64,000 nucleotides of DNA from Fusobacterium necrophorum subsp. necrophorum (GTDB lineage Bacteria > Fusobacteriota > Fusobacteriia > Fusobacteriales > Fusobacteriaceae), in the NCBI RefSeq assembly GCF_004006635.1, contig NZ_CP034842.1, forward strand, positions 1,984,001 to 2,048,000, given 5' to 3'. Numbering within the stretch: position 1 is the first letter of the stretch; every line of letters begins with the position of its first letter. The notes under the pieces are model-generated. The model did no database searches. It saw only the letters and a list, made by a program, of their open reading frames with translations, and was not told the DNA's origin. Positions 43,467-52,641 of the stretch are shown here, one piece after another. The position numbers and the translations under genes were made by a program.

Positions 43467-44762
43467 ATGATAATTAAACGAGATTATTATCTAAAGAAAA
43501 TTATAGATAAAAGAGAGAATGGCAGGATAAAGATTATTACAGGGATAAGAAGATGCGGGAAATCATATCTGTTATTTCATTTGTACCAAGAGTACCTATT
43601 ATCCAAAGGCATCAAAGAAGAACAAATCATATCGATTGCACTTGATGAAATAGATAATCTTGAATATAGAAATCCATTCAGATTGAACGAATACATCAAG
43701 GAAAAAACTAAAAACAGAAATCAAAAATACTACATTTTTATTGATGAAATTCAATTATCTGTGGCCGTAAGTAATCCCTATATTGACAGTAAAGAAAAGA
43801 ATGTAACCTTTGTTGATGTCTTGCTCGGGTTTATGAAACACAGCAATTTGGACATTTATGTAACAGGCAGTAATTCTAAAATGCTTTCATCCGATGTGCT
43901 TACACAGTTTCGAGATCGTGGGGATGAGATACATGTAAATCCTCTGTCATTTGCAGAAGTTTATGATTTGTACGAAAACAAAGAGTTGGCTTTTGAGCAT
44001 TATACGGTGTATGGAGGTATGCCGTATATCTATAGTTTAAAAAGTGATGAGGAAAAGAATCAATACTTGAAAGACTTATTTCAAGAAACATATATAAAGG
44101 ATATTCTTGAAAGGAATAACATACAAAATGAGAAGGAGGTACTTGAATTACTGCTTGACTTCACATCTTCCGCCATTGGATCGCTCACCAATCCGACTAA
44201 ACTTTCAAGAAGATTTTTGTCGGAGAAGCAAATAAAAATATCTTCCAACACAATCTCCAAATATCTTAGTTTTTTTGAGGAGGCATATGTTATATATCAT
44301 GCCAATAGATATGATGTTAAGGGTTCAAGATATTTCTCAACGCCATTAAAATACTATTTTGCAGATATAGGTCTTAGAAATGCAAGATTGAATTTTAGGC
44401 AAGTAGAAGACACACATATTATGGAAAACATCATCTATAACGACTTGCTTCGTAGAGGATACAATATAGATGTTGGTGTGGTTGAACATGATTTTAAGAA
44501 AGACGGGAACAGAAAAAAAGTTCAGCTTGAGGTTGATTTTGTTATAAACAAAGGGCATCAAAGGTACTATATTCAATCGGCTTTGAATGTAGACAGTACA
44601 GAGAAAAGAGAGCAAGAAACGGCATCACTTAAGAAAATAAACGATGCATTTAAGAAGATTGTGATTGTAAGGAAGCACATTATTCCTAAACATGATAATG
44701 ACGGTATTTTATACATTGGAGTAGAGGATTTTTTGCTTAATGAAGCAATCATAGATTCATAA
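43467..44762 (+). CDS. AAA family ATPase with DUF4143 domain (first copy)
   Basis: A 431-residue protein. Residues about 20-150 form an AAA_14 ATPase domain with Walker A GIRRCGKS (26-33), Walker B YYIFIDEIQ (about 90-98) and a sensor region VTGSNSKML. Residues about 210-400 match DUF4143, a winged-helix plus nuclease-like region ending in VQLEVDFVINKG (E-x-D pattern). The family is widespread and mobile; its function is not settled. GAGGTGG precedes the ATG. A different member lies at 50914-52251 on the other side of the restriction genes. Codon use (more CCA, AAC) differs a little from the core genes. Confidence 0.88.
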   Translation: MIIKRDYYLKKIIDKRENGRIKIITGIRRCGKSYLLFHLYQEYLLSKGIKEEQIISIALDEIDNLEYRNPFRLNEYIKEKTKNRNQKYYIFIDEIQLSVAVSNPYIDSKEKNVTFVDVLLGFMKHSNLDIYVTGSNSKMLSSDVLTQFRDRGDEIHVNPLSFAEVYDLYENKELAFEHYTVYGGMPYIYSLKSDEEKNQYLKDLFQETYIKDILERNNIQNEKEVLELLLDFTSSAIGSLTNPTKLSRRFLSEKQIKISSNTISKYLSFFEEAYVIYHANRYDVKGSRYFSTPLKYYFADIGLRNARLNFRQVEDTHIMENIIYNDLLRRGYNIDVGVVEHDFKKDGNRKKVQLEVDFVINKGHQRYYIQSALNVDSTEKREQETASLKKINDAFKKIVIVRKHIIPKHDNDGILYIGVEDFLLNEAIIDS

Positions 44763-44794
44763 AAATATTTTGTGTCATTCAATTGACACGCGAA

Positions 44795-44957
44795 GGTTCA
44801 GCAACCACAGCTCATGCACTCATGCAACTCAATGCGGAAGATGGAGGAAATCGGAAATTTAGAAAAGAGTTTATTTGATTCAGTCGATAATATAAAGTCA
44901 GATAGAAGTGAATTAGATGTATTATATGAAATTCTATTAAAATATGGATTGGATTTA
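44795..44957 (+). pseudogene. Remnant of a type III DNA methyltransferase (mod) gene
   Basis: Two pieces resemble the intact mod gene downstream. The first (44795-44860) encodes GSATTAHALMQLNAEDGGNR, matching the SAM-binding region near 46995-47060. The second (about 44861-44957) matches 47291-47388. They are joined at the 6 bp sequence AATTTA that occurs at both ends of the missing 227 bp in the intact gene, so the deletion arose there and shifts the frame. Sequence differences from the intact copy show an older or different allele. Not expressed as an enzyme. Confidence 0.8.
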
Positions 44958-44959
44958 AT

Positions 44960-45589
44960 CCCATCGAATTCGAGGGGTTTTTAAATGAAGCAGGAAGCAA
45001 TGCTTTTACATTATCACCACAAAAATGGATAAATAATACAAATGCTATTGGTATTGTTGTTAAACTTGGACGAGGTGGAGGAACATTTGCTCATAAAGAT
45101 ATTGCCTTTAAATTTTCTTCTTGGATATCAGCAGAATTTGAACTTTATATTATAAAAGACTATCAGAGATTAAAAGAAAATGAGACATCAAAATTATCAC
45201 TAACTTGGAATTTACACAGAGAAATTTCTAAGATTAATTATAAAATTCATACAGATGCTATAAAAACATATTTATTAAATGAACTAACAAAGGAACAATT
45301 ATCATATAAATATGCAAGTGAAGCAGATATGTTGAATGTAGTATTGTTTAATAAAAGAGCGAAACAGTGGAGAGAAGAAAATCCTAATTTAAAAGGAAAT
45401 ATCCGTGATTATGCAAGTCTAAATGAATTATTGGTACTTGCTAATATGGAAAGCTATAATGCTATTCTGATAGAAAAAGGAATATCACAGAAAGAAAGGA
45501 TGATTGAATTAAGAAAACTGGTTACAACACAACTTGTTTCTTTAGAAAAATTAGGAGATAAAGAAATAAAAAAATTAGAGAAGAAATAA
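44960..45589 (+). pseudogene. 5'-truncated KilA-N domain protein
   Basis: A 209-codon frame without its own start: it opens at the junction with the mod remnant (reading EFEGFLNEAGSNAFTLSP) and runs to TAA at 45587. GGGTFAHKDIAFKFSSWIS is the conserved end of a KilA-N DNA-binding domain, and the C-terminal part WREENPNLKGNIRDYASLNE is typical of bacterial KilA-N proteins. About the first 50-60 residues are missing. The only in-frame ATG (45329) would give an 86-residue piece without the domain. It shows that the mod remnant and this gene were fused by a deletion. Confidence 0.8.
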
Positions 45590-45670
45590 TAAGTGAAATA
45601 TAAATTAGATAAAAAACTATTACCTAGTTCATTTAATGAAGATATTATATAATAAAAAGGAGTGAGAGAT

Positions 45671-47638
45671 TTGGAAAAGCTAAATGGAACAAGCATGGAT
45701 TTAACACAAGATAACATTGAGAAATTAAAACAAATTTTTCCCGAAATATTTACAGAGGGAAAAATAGATTTGGAAGTGTTAAAACAATTGCTAGGAGATA
45801 GCATAGAAACCGAGAAAGAAAGATACTCTTTTACATGGAATGGAAAAGCAAAAGCAAGACAAATGGCTCAAACAGTGAGCAATGCAACGTTGAGACCTGA
45901 ACAAAATGTTCTGAACACTACACACACAAGCAATCTATATATAGAGGGAGATAATTTAGAAGTATTAAAGCTCTTACAAAAGTCATATCATGGAAAAATA
46001 AAAATGATATACATAGATCCACCATATAATACAGGAAAAGATTTTGTATATAAGGATAATTTTAAAGATAGTGTAGAAAATTACAAGAGAATCACAGGAC
46101 AAATCAATGAAGAAGGAATGAAACTAACAACAAATATAGACTCGGATGGCAGATATCATTCGAACTGGTTAAATATGATGTATCCAAGATTGAAATTAGC
46201 AAGAAATTTATTAACAGAAGATGGTGTTATTTTTATTTCCATAGATGAAAAAGAAATTTATAATCTTAGAAAAATATGCAATGAGATTTTTGGGGAAGAA
46301 AATTATTTAGAAACATTTCATATTCAAGTAAGATATACAAATAAATCATTAAATGAAAAAGATAATTTTCAACCTGTTATGGAATATGTGTGTATTTATT
46401 CTAAAAATAAAAATCAATTTACTCCAAATAAACCATATAAGGAATATGATTTGAAAAAATTCAAATGGGAAATAAAGGAATTGACTAAGGGAGAAGAAAT
46501 CGTTTTAGGTAATAAAAAAGTTAAAATTTTTAAAGAAAATGAATATAGGATAGTTGAAAAAGAAAATGATTTTATAAATGGATTAAAAGATACTTGGGCT
46601 TCTGGGAGTGTTTTAATAGGCAATACATCAGGGAAATTTTTTGACACATATATATCAAAAAGAAAAGATATAGACGGACTAAATGTATTGTATAAAGTAG
46701 AAAATATAGGTGAAGATGGATTGGGGTATAGATACTTTACAGGTCCTAAAAAAGAAACATCTATAAGAGGACAATTTTTTTCCGGAATTCCTATGGAAAG
46801 AAAAGAAGAATTGGTTAGAGGAATTTCTAAAAAATATAGTCCGATAGTCAATTATTATGATTATAGTGCTGATTTTGGTAATATCCGACATGAAGGTGGA
46901 ATTGCTTTCAATAGTGGGAAAAAACCTATTAAAATGTTAAAAAAAATGTTGAAGATAGTAGATGACAATCAGTTTATTTGTCTGGATTTCTTTTCTGGTA
47001 GTTCTTCAACAGCTCATGCAGTGATGCAATTAAATGCAGAAGATGGTGGAAATCGGAAATTTATCATGGTACAACTTCCGGAACCTTGTGATAAAAATTC
47101 AGAAGCCTACAAGGCAGGGCATAAAAATATATGTGAAATCGGAAAGGAAAGAATCCGAAGAGCAGGAGCAAAAATTAAGGCAGATGAAAGTTTACCTTTC
47201 GAAAATAGAGAAAAATTAGATATAGGATTTAAAGTATTCAAATTAGACTCCTCTAATATCAAAGAATGGGATGCGGAAACGGAGAATTTAGAAAGAAGCT
47301 TATTCGATTCTGTGGATAATATAAAATCAGATAGAAGCGAATTGGATGTATTGTATGAAATTTTATTGAAATATGGATTAGATTTAAATATAGAAATAGA
47401 AGAAAATGAAGATTTTTATTCGATAGGTGGAGGAACTTTATTAGTAAACTTACAGAAAGAAATTACGATAGACACAATCAATTCAATCTGTGAAGAATAT
47501 AGAAGATTATTGGAAATTGATAAAGATTTTAAAACAACAGTGATATTGCGAGATACTTCGTTCAAAAATGATATAGAGAAAACAAATGCCATCAAGAAAT
47601 TAGAACAGGTTGGAATCAATGAGATTAGAAGTATATAG
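45671..47638 (+). CDS. Type III restriction-modification DNA methyltransferase (Mod)
   Basis: A 655-residue N6-adenine methyltransferase of the beta class: catalytic motif DPPY at residues 116-119 (IYIDPPYNTG) comes before the SAM motif FFSGSSSTAHAV (about 440). The variable middle (about 200-400) is the likely target-recognition domain. Start: TTG at 45671, 8 bp after AAGGAG (45657-45662); a GTG at 45662 overlaps that site. It marks and, with Res, recognises a short asymmetric site that cannot be read from sequence. No simple repeats suggestive of phase variation are present in the gene. res follows 26 bp later. Confidence 0.92.
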   Translation: MEKLNGTSMDLTQDNIEKLKQIFPEIFTEGKIDLEVLKQLLGDSIETEKERYSFTWNGKAKARQMAQTVSNATLRPEQNVLNTTHTSNLYIEGDNLEVLKLLQKSYHGKIKMIYIDPPYNTGKDFVYKDNFKDSVENYKRITGQINEEGMKLTTNIDSDGRYHSNWLNMMYPRLKLARNLLTEDGVIFISIDEKEIYNLRKICNEIFGEENYLETFHIQVRYTNKSLNEKDNFQPVMEYVCIYSKNKNQFTPNKPYKEYDLKKFKWEIKELTKGEEIVLGNKKVKIFKENEYRIVEKENDFINGLKDTWASGSVLIGNTSGKFFDTYISKRKDIDGLNVLYKVENIGEDGLGYRYFTGPKKETSIRGQFFSGIPMERKEELVRGISKKYSPIVNYYDYSADFGNIRHEGGIAFNSGKKPIKMLKKMLKIVDDNQFICLDFFSGSSSTAHAVMQLNAEDGGNRKFIMVQLPEPCDKNSEAYKAGHKNICEIGKERIRRAGAKIKADESLPFENREKLDIGFKVFKLDSSNIKEWDAETENLERSLFDSVDNIKSDRSELDVLYEILLKYGLDLNIEIEENEDFYSIGGGTLLVNLQKEITIDTINSICEEYRRLLEIDKDFKTTVILRDTSFKNDIEKTNAIKKLEQVGINEIRSI

Positions 47639-47664
47639 GAAGTATACGCATATAGGAGAAGAGT

Positions 47665-50664
47665 ATGAAAATTAAATTTGAAGAGAATTTAGAATATCAG
47701 TTGGAAGCGATAAACTCTATTACGGATATATTTTCGGGACAGGAAATAGCCAAGACGGTGTTTACAGTGGAAAAAACAAAAAATCCTCAATTAAGTATTA
47801 TTTCTGAAGAAAATGATTTAGGAACAGGGAATAAACTTTTGTTATTTCCGGAAGAAATTTCAGCAAATGTAAATAAGATTCAAACTAGAAATGGTTTAGC
47901 GAAAACAGAAGTATTCGGAAAAAATGACTATCATTTTTCAATTGAAATGGAGACAGGAACAGGAAAAACCTATGTTTATTTAAGAACTATCATGGAACTG
48001 AATAAAAAATATGGATTTACCAAATTTATCATTGTGGTTCCATCCATTGCAATCAAAGAAGGAGTGTATAAAACACTTCAGATGACAGAAGAACATTTTA
48101 AAAGCCTCTATGAAAATACGCCTTATGATTACTTTATCTATGACTCTAAAAAAATAAATATGATACGAAATTTTGCTGTCAACGATACGATACAAATTTT
48201 AATTATGAATATAGATTCTTTTAATAAGGACACAAATATTATTAACCAAGAAAGAGATCAGGCGAGTGGTTATCGACCAATTGACTATATAAGTCAGTGT
48301 AACCCGATAGTAATTGTGGATGAGCCACAAAATATGGAAAGTGAAATAGCAAGAAAATCAATAAAGACCTTAAATCCTTTATGTACCTTGAGGTATTCTG
48401 CAACTCATAAAGAAAAATATAATTCTGTCTTTAAATTAGATTCTATAGATGCCTATGAAAAGAAATTAGTGAAACAAATAGAAGTTGCCACAGTGGGTGT
48501 GACTCAAAATGCAAATACGGAATATATCAAAGTTACAAATATAAAACTTAGAAAAAGTATGCCGGTAGCTGAGATTGAACTTGATATGAAATCAAAAAAT
48601 GGAGTTAATAGAAAAAAAGTAAAAATAGTAAAAGGAGATAGTTTAAGTGAAAAGGCAAAAAGAGATATTTACGATGGCTATATCGTAAATGAAATTACAT
48701 ATAACGAAAAAGATCCGACAAAATCTTTTATAGATTTTGGAAAAGTAACATTGTCCCTGGGACAAGTGAATGGTGGGGAAGATCCGAATATAATAAAAAG
48801 ATTACAGATAAGAAAAACCATCCAAGAGCATTTTGATAAGCAGATAGCTTTGAAAAAGAAAGGAATCAAAGTTCTATCGCTTTTCTTTATAGATAAAGTG
48901 GCTAATTACAGAATTTATGATGTGGAAACAGGAGAAGCTAAAAAAGGAAAATATGCTGTCATCTTTGAAGAGGAATATAATAAGCTTTTAGAATTGCCTG
49001 AATACTCTGAACTTAGAAATTTGTCTCTTCCTTTGTATCAACAAGCAGCTTCAGCTCATGATGGATATTTTTCAGTAGATAAAAAGAAAAGCAAAACTGG
49101 AGTAGAGTACTTCGAAGAGAAGGATACAAAAGGAAATACGAATGCTGATAATGATACTTTTACGAAAATCATGAAAGATAAGGAAAAACTTCTAAGTTTT
49201 GAAGAGCCTTTGGCATTTATTTTTTCTCACTCTGCTTTAAAAGAGGGTTGGGATAACCCGAATGTATTTCAAATCTGTACTTTGAATGAAACGACTTCGG
49301 AAATCAAAAAAAGACAGGAAATTGGAAGAGGACTTCGAATTGCTGTTAATCAAGAGGGGGAAAGAGTTCGAGGTTTTGATGTAAATACTTTAACCGTGAT
49401 GGCAAATGAATCTTATGAGCAGTTTGTAGAATCTTTACAAAAAGAAATGGAGACAGAAGAAAATATTAAATTTGGATTGATAGAGGACTTTATTTTTGCA
49501 AATATTATAACGAAAGATGAAAATGGAAAAGAAATGTTTCTTGGGCATGAAAAGTCAAAAGAAATATATCAAGACTTAATAAAAAAAGATTATGTTGATG
49601 AAAGAGGAAATGCAAAAGAAAAATTAAAACATGATTTACAAGAGGGAAAACTAGAACTGGCAGAAGAATTTCATAGCATAAAGGAAAGTATTATTCAAAA
49701 ACTTAAAGTTACAACGGGAAAGTTAGTCATTAAAAATGCAGACGAAAAAAAGAAAATAATATTAAATAAAAAAGTGTTTTTAAGCGAAGAATTCAAAGAA
49801 CTATGGAATCGAATCAAGTATAAAACAACATATCAGGTAAATTTTGATGGGGAAGAATTAATCAAGCGATGTATTAAAAACTTAGATGATGGAGTCTATA
49901 TACCAAAGGAAAAATTTTTATATGATAAAAAAAGATTAGCCATTACCAAAGGAGGAATTGAGGAAGAAAAATCCTATGCAGTAGAGGAAAATGTAGATGT
50001 ATATCATAGATTTAAATTACCAGATATTATTACTTATTTACAAAATGAAACCAATCTCACAAGAAGAAGTATAGTAAGAATTTTAACGGAATCCGGCACT
50101 TTACATAGTTTTAAGAAAAATCCTCAACTTTATTTGGAACAAGCTAGCAGTATTATAAAAAGAACGATGAAGCTATTTATTGTGGATGGAATCAAATATG
50201 AAAAAATAGGAGATATGGAATATTATTCACAAGAACTATTTGAAAATAATGAAATTTTTGGATATTTGAAAGATGAGATGAACAAACAAGGGAATATGAT
50301 AAAAACGGAAAAAACTCCATACATGGATATTATTATTGATTCTGATGTAGAAAGAGAATTTGCCAAAGGATTAGAAGAAAATGGAAATATTAAAGTCTAT
50401 ACAAAACTTCCAAGTTGGTTTAAAATATCCACTCCTTTAGGAAACTATAATCCTGATTGGGCAGTACTTGTGAAGCCGGATTTAAACAAAGAAGAGGAAA
50501 AATTATATTTTATTGTGGAAACAAAAGGATCTGTATTGGAGGAAAACAGAAGGGAAACGGAAAATTTAAAAATCAGTTGCGGAAGAAAACATTTTGAGGC
50601 AATTTCAAAAGATATCCATTTTCAAGTGACCAATAACTTTGAAAAATTTTCAGAAAAATTTTGA
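47665..50664 (+). CDS. Type III restriction enzyme subunit (Res)
   Basis: A 999-residue helicase-nuclease. Walker A METGTGKTYV is at residues 95-104, the DEAD-like box is VIVDEPQNME (about 216-225), SATHKEKY is motif III, and the late helicase motif is EIGRGLRIAVN. The C-terminal endonuclease shows NPDWAVL (Asp about 931) and ETKG (about 952-955), a PD-(D/E)xK site. With Mod it cuts DNA between two head-to-head unmodified sites. Full length, no broken frame, so the system looks functional. Confidence 0.92.
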   Translation: MKIKFEENLEYQLEAINSITDIFSGQEIAKTVFTVEKTKNPQLSIISEENDLGTGNKLLLFPEEISANVNKIQTRNGLAKTEVFGKNDYHFSIEMETGTGKTYVYLRTIMELNKKYGFTKFIIVVPSIAIKEGVYKTLQMTEEHFKSLYENTPYDYFIYDSKKINMIRNFAVNDTIQILIMNIDSFNKDTNIINQERDQASGYRPIDYISQCNPIVIVDEPQNMESEIARKSIKTLNPLCTLRYSATHKEKYNSVFKLDSIDAYEKKLVKQIEVATVGVTQNANTEYIKVTNIKLRKSMPVAEIELDMKSKNGVNRKKVKIVKGDSLSEKAKRDIYDGYIVNEITYNEKDPTKSFIDFGKVTLSLGQVNGGEDPNIIKRLQIRKTIQEHFDKQIALKKKGIKVLSLFFIDKVANYRIYDVETGEAKKGKYAVIFEEEYNKLLELPEYSELRNLSLPLYQQAASAHDGYFSVDKKKSKTGVEYFEEKDTKGNTNADNDTFTKIMKDKEKLLSFEEPLAFIFSHSALKEGWDNPNVFQICTLNETTSEIKKRQEIGRGLRIAVNQEGERVRGFDVNTLTVMANESYEQFVESLQKEMETEENIKFGLIEDFIFANIITKDENGKEMFLGHEKSKEIYQDLIKKDYVDERGNAKEKLKHDLQEGKLELAEEFHSIKESIIQKLKVTTGKLVIKNADEKKKIILNKKVFLSEEFKELWNRIKYKTTYQVNFDGEELIKRCIKNLDDGVYIPKEKFLYDKKRLAITKGGIEEEKSYAVEENVDVYHRFKLPDIITYLQNETNLTRRSIVRILTESGTLHSFKKNPQLYLEQASSIIKRTMKLFIVDGIKYEKIGDMEYYSQELFENNEIFGYLKDEMNKQGNMIKTEKTPYMDIIIDSDVEREFAKGLEENGNIKVYTKLPSWFKISTPLGNYNPDWAVLVKPDLNKEEEKLYFIVETKGSVLEENRRETENLKISCGRKHFEAISKDIHFQVTNNFEKFSEKF

Positions 50665-50691
50665 TATTTTGCACTATTATAAATATGAAAT

Positions 50692-50793
50692 GTGAAAGCT
50701 GATGTTGGGAATTTTCAAAGAAATGATCAATATGACTTTTGGCAGAAACTTGTAGAGAGATACTTCAAAAAATCCAAGAAGAGGACTGGATAA
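50692..50793 (+). other. Short open stretch, possible gene remnant
   Basis: Between res and the next ATPase gene a 33-codon frame reads VKADVGNFQRNDQYDFWQKL and on to TAA at 50791. The residues look protein-like, but there is no ribosome binding site and a stop lies just upstream. It could be the tail of a deleted gene. No family recognised. Confidence 0.3.
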
Positions 50794-50842
50794 TATGATT
50801 TTTTGAAAAATGTGATATTTATCTCTGTATTTATCAAAAAAA

Positions 50843-50885
50843 TGTGTAAAAAATCACATTATTTTAAAAAAAAGTGTGATATAAT
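50843..50885 (+). promoter_or_regulatory. CRP/FNR-like site and promoter before the second DUF4143 gene
   Basis: TGTGT (50843-50847), six A/T bases and TCACA (50854-50858) have the half-site spacing of CRP/FNR family operators. A TATAAT box is at 50880-50885 with no good -35 box. The centre of the site falls about 41.5 bp before the expected start of transcription, the position of a class II activator. Assignment is inference. Confidence 0.45.
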
Positions 50886-50913
50886 ATAAATATCAAAAGT
50901 TAGGAGGTATTTT

Positions 50914-52251
50914 ATGAAAAGATTTATCATGAATCCTTTAATGGAATGGAAAAATTCAAAATATAGAAAACCTCTTATTTTAAAAGGAATTAGACAGGTA
51001 GGAAAGACTTGGGTTTTGAAAGAATTTGGAAAAATATACTATGAGAATACAGCTTATTTTAACTTTGATGAACATATGGAGTATCGTCAATTTTTTGAAA
51101 CTACAAAAGATGTGAAAAGAATTTTACAAAATTTAATGTTAATCAGTGGAGAAAAAATAAAGCCGGGCAAAACTCTTCTTATTTTTGATGAAATTCAAGA
51201 TTGCCCTGAAGTCATCAATTCCTTAAAATATTTTTATGAAAATGCACCGGAATATCATATAACTTGTGCAGGTTCTCTTTTAGGAATTACTCTAGAGAAG
51301 CCATCTTCATTTCCGGTTGGAAAAATTGATTTTTTAAATATGTATCCAATGACTTTTTGTGAATTTTTGATTGCAAATGGAGATGAAAATTTAAAACTTT
51401 ATTTAGATTCGGTGGAAGAGATAGAAAAAATTCCGGATGCTTTCTACAATCCTTTGTATGAAAAATTAAAAATGTATTATATAACAGGCGGAATGCCTGA
51501 GGCGGTTTATCTATGGACAAAAGAAAGAGATACAGAACAAATGATAAAAAGTCTCAATAATATTATAGAGGCGTATGAGAGGGATTTTGCAAAACATCCC
51601 AATATAAAAGAATTTCCAAAGATATCTATGATTTGGAAATCCATTCCCTCTCAACTCAGTCGTGAGAATAAAAAATTTATTTATAAAATTGTGAAAGAGG
51701 GGGCGAGAGCTAGAGAATATGAGGACGCTTTGCAATGGCTTGTAAATGCTAATCTTGTTTCGAAAGTTTACAGAATTTCAGCTCCTAAAATTCCTCTTTC
51801 CGCTTATGACGATCTATCGGCATTTAAAATATATATGGCAGATATTGGAATCTTGAATAGACTTTCTTTACTATCTCCCAGAGCATTTGGAGAGGGAAAT
51901 AGATTATTTACAGAATTTAAAGGAGCTTTGACAGAAAATTTTATTCTTCAAAGTTTGATTCCTCAATTTGACATTTCCCCTAGATACTGGTCAGATAATA
52001 TTCATGAAGTTGATTTTATTATACAAAAGGAGAATGATATTTTTCCAATAGAGGTCAAGGCGGAGAAAAATACAAAGAGTAAAAGTCTTTTTAAATTTAA
52101 AGAAAAATATTCGGAAGATATAAAATTGAGAGTGCGATTTTCCTTTGACAATTTAACGTTGGATGGAGATTTATTAAACATTCCCCTTTTTATGGTGGAT
52201 TATACTACAAAAATAATTGACATTGCATTGAAAAAAATGAATACTCTATAA
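50914..52251 (+). CDS. AAA family ATPase with DUF4143 domain (second copy)
   Basis: A 445-residue AAA_14/DUF4143 protein. Walker A GIRQVGKT is at residues 25-32, Walker B LIFDEIQDCPE at about 88-98, and CAGSLLGITL follows as sensor. The C-terminal DUF4143 part ends in a nuclease-like HEVDFIIQKEN...PIEVKAEKN (D-E-x-K pattern). It is only distantly similar to the first copy, so this is not a recent duplication. TAGGAGG precedes the ATG. Likely its own transcript, from the promoter with a CRP-like site. Function unknown. Confidence 0.88.
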   Translation: MKRFIMNPLMEWKNSKYRKPLILKGIRQVGKTWVLKEFGKIYYENTAYFNFDEHMEYRQFFETTKDVKRILQNLMLISGEKIKPGKTLLIFDEIQDCPEVINSLKYFYENAPEYHITCAGSLLGITLEKPSSFPVGKIDFLNMYPMTFCEFLIANGDENLKLYLDSVEEIEKIPDAFYNPLYEKLKMYYITGGMPEAVYLWTKERDTEQMIKSLNNIIEAYERDFAKHPNIKEFPKISMIWKSIPSQLSRENKKFIYKIVKEGARAREYEDALQWLVNANLVSKVYRISAPKIPLSAYDDLSAFKIYMADIGILNRLSLLSPRAFGEGNRLFTEFKGALTENFILQSLIPQFDISPRYWSDNIHEVDFIIQKENDIFPIEVKAEKNTKSKSLFKFKEKYSEDIKLRVRFSFDNLTLDGDLLNIPLFMVDYTTKIIDIALKKMNTL

Positions 52252-52305
52252 AAAATAAGGTTTCTGTTTCTTATTTGTTGCCAGAATTTTATTTTTATTC
52301 TTTGT

Positions 52306-52641
52306 GTGTATTATAAAGATAAAATAATTGCCAGTGTAGGAATTATGCCATTGATGGAGAAGAAAAAAGTTTTGCATAGGGCGAGTTTTGGAATTTGTGT
52401 AGAAGAGAAGCATTGGGGAAACGGAATTGGAAAAATACTAACACACAATTCTATTCTGTTGGCTTTTGAATTAGGATATGAACAAATAGAATTGGGTGTA
52501 TTTGCTGATAATCATAGAGCTAAAAAAATGTATCATAAGTTTGGGTTTCAAGAATGGGGAAGAATTCCAAAAGCTTATCGCTTGAAAGACGGAAGCTGCC
52601 ATGATGAAATTTTAATGGGCTTGAGAAAGGAGTGGCTATGA
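52306..52641 (+). CDS. GNAT acetyltransferase, N-terminally truncated
   Basis: The last 111 residues of a GNAT enzyme. Motif A is present (FGICVEEKHWGNGIGK) and motif B reads ELGVFADNHRAKKMYHKFGF, but the first 50-60 residues of the fold are missing. The GTG used here as left end has no ribosome binding site, and a stop in the same frame lies about 50 bp upstream, so this is probably a broken gene cut at the right edge of the accessory region. The next gene starts inside its 3' end and uses its sequence as ribosome binding site. Confidence 0.6.
   Translation: MYYKDKIIASVGIMPLMEKKKVLHRASFGICVEEKHWGNGIGKILTHNSILLAFELGYEQIELGVFADNHRAKKMYHKFGFQEWGRIPKAYRLKDGSCHDEILMGLRKEWL

Noticed and set aside
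45662-47638. Phase-variable mod gene
   Set aside because: No run of short tandem repeats was found in or before the gene.
43061-52641. Integration of the island into tRNA-Asp with a duplicated attachment site
   Set aside because: No copy of the tRNA-Asp 3' end and no integrase gene was found to the right, so a tRNA-targeting integrative element cannot be claimed.
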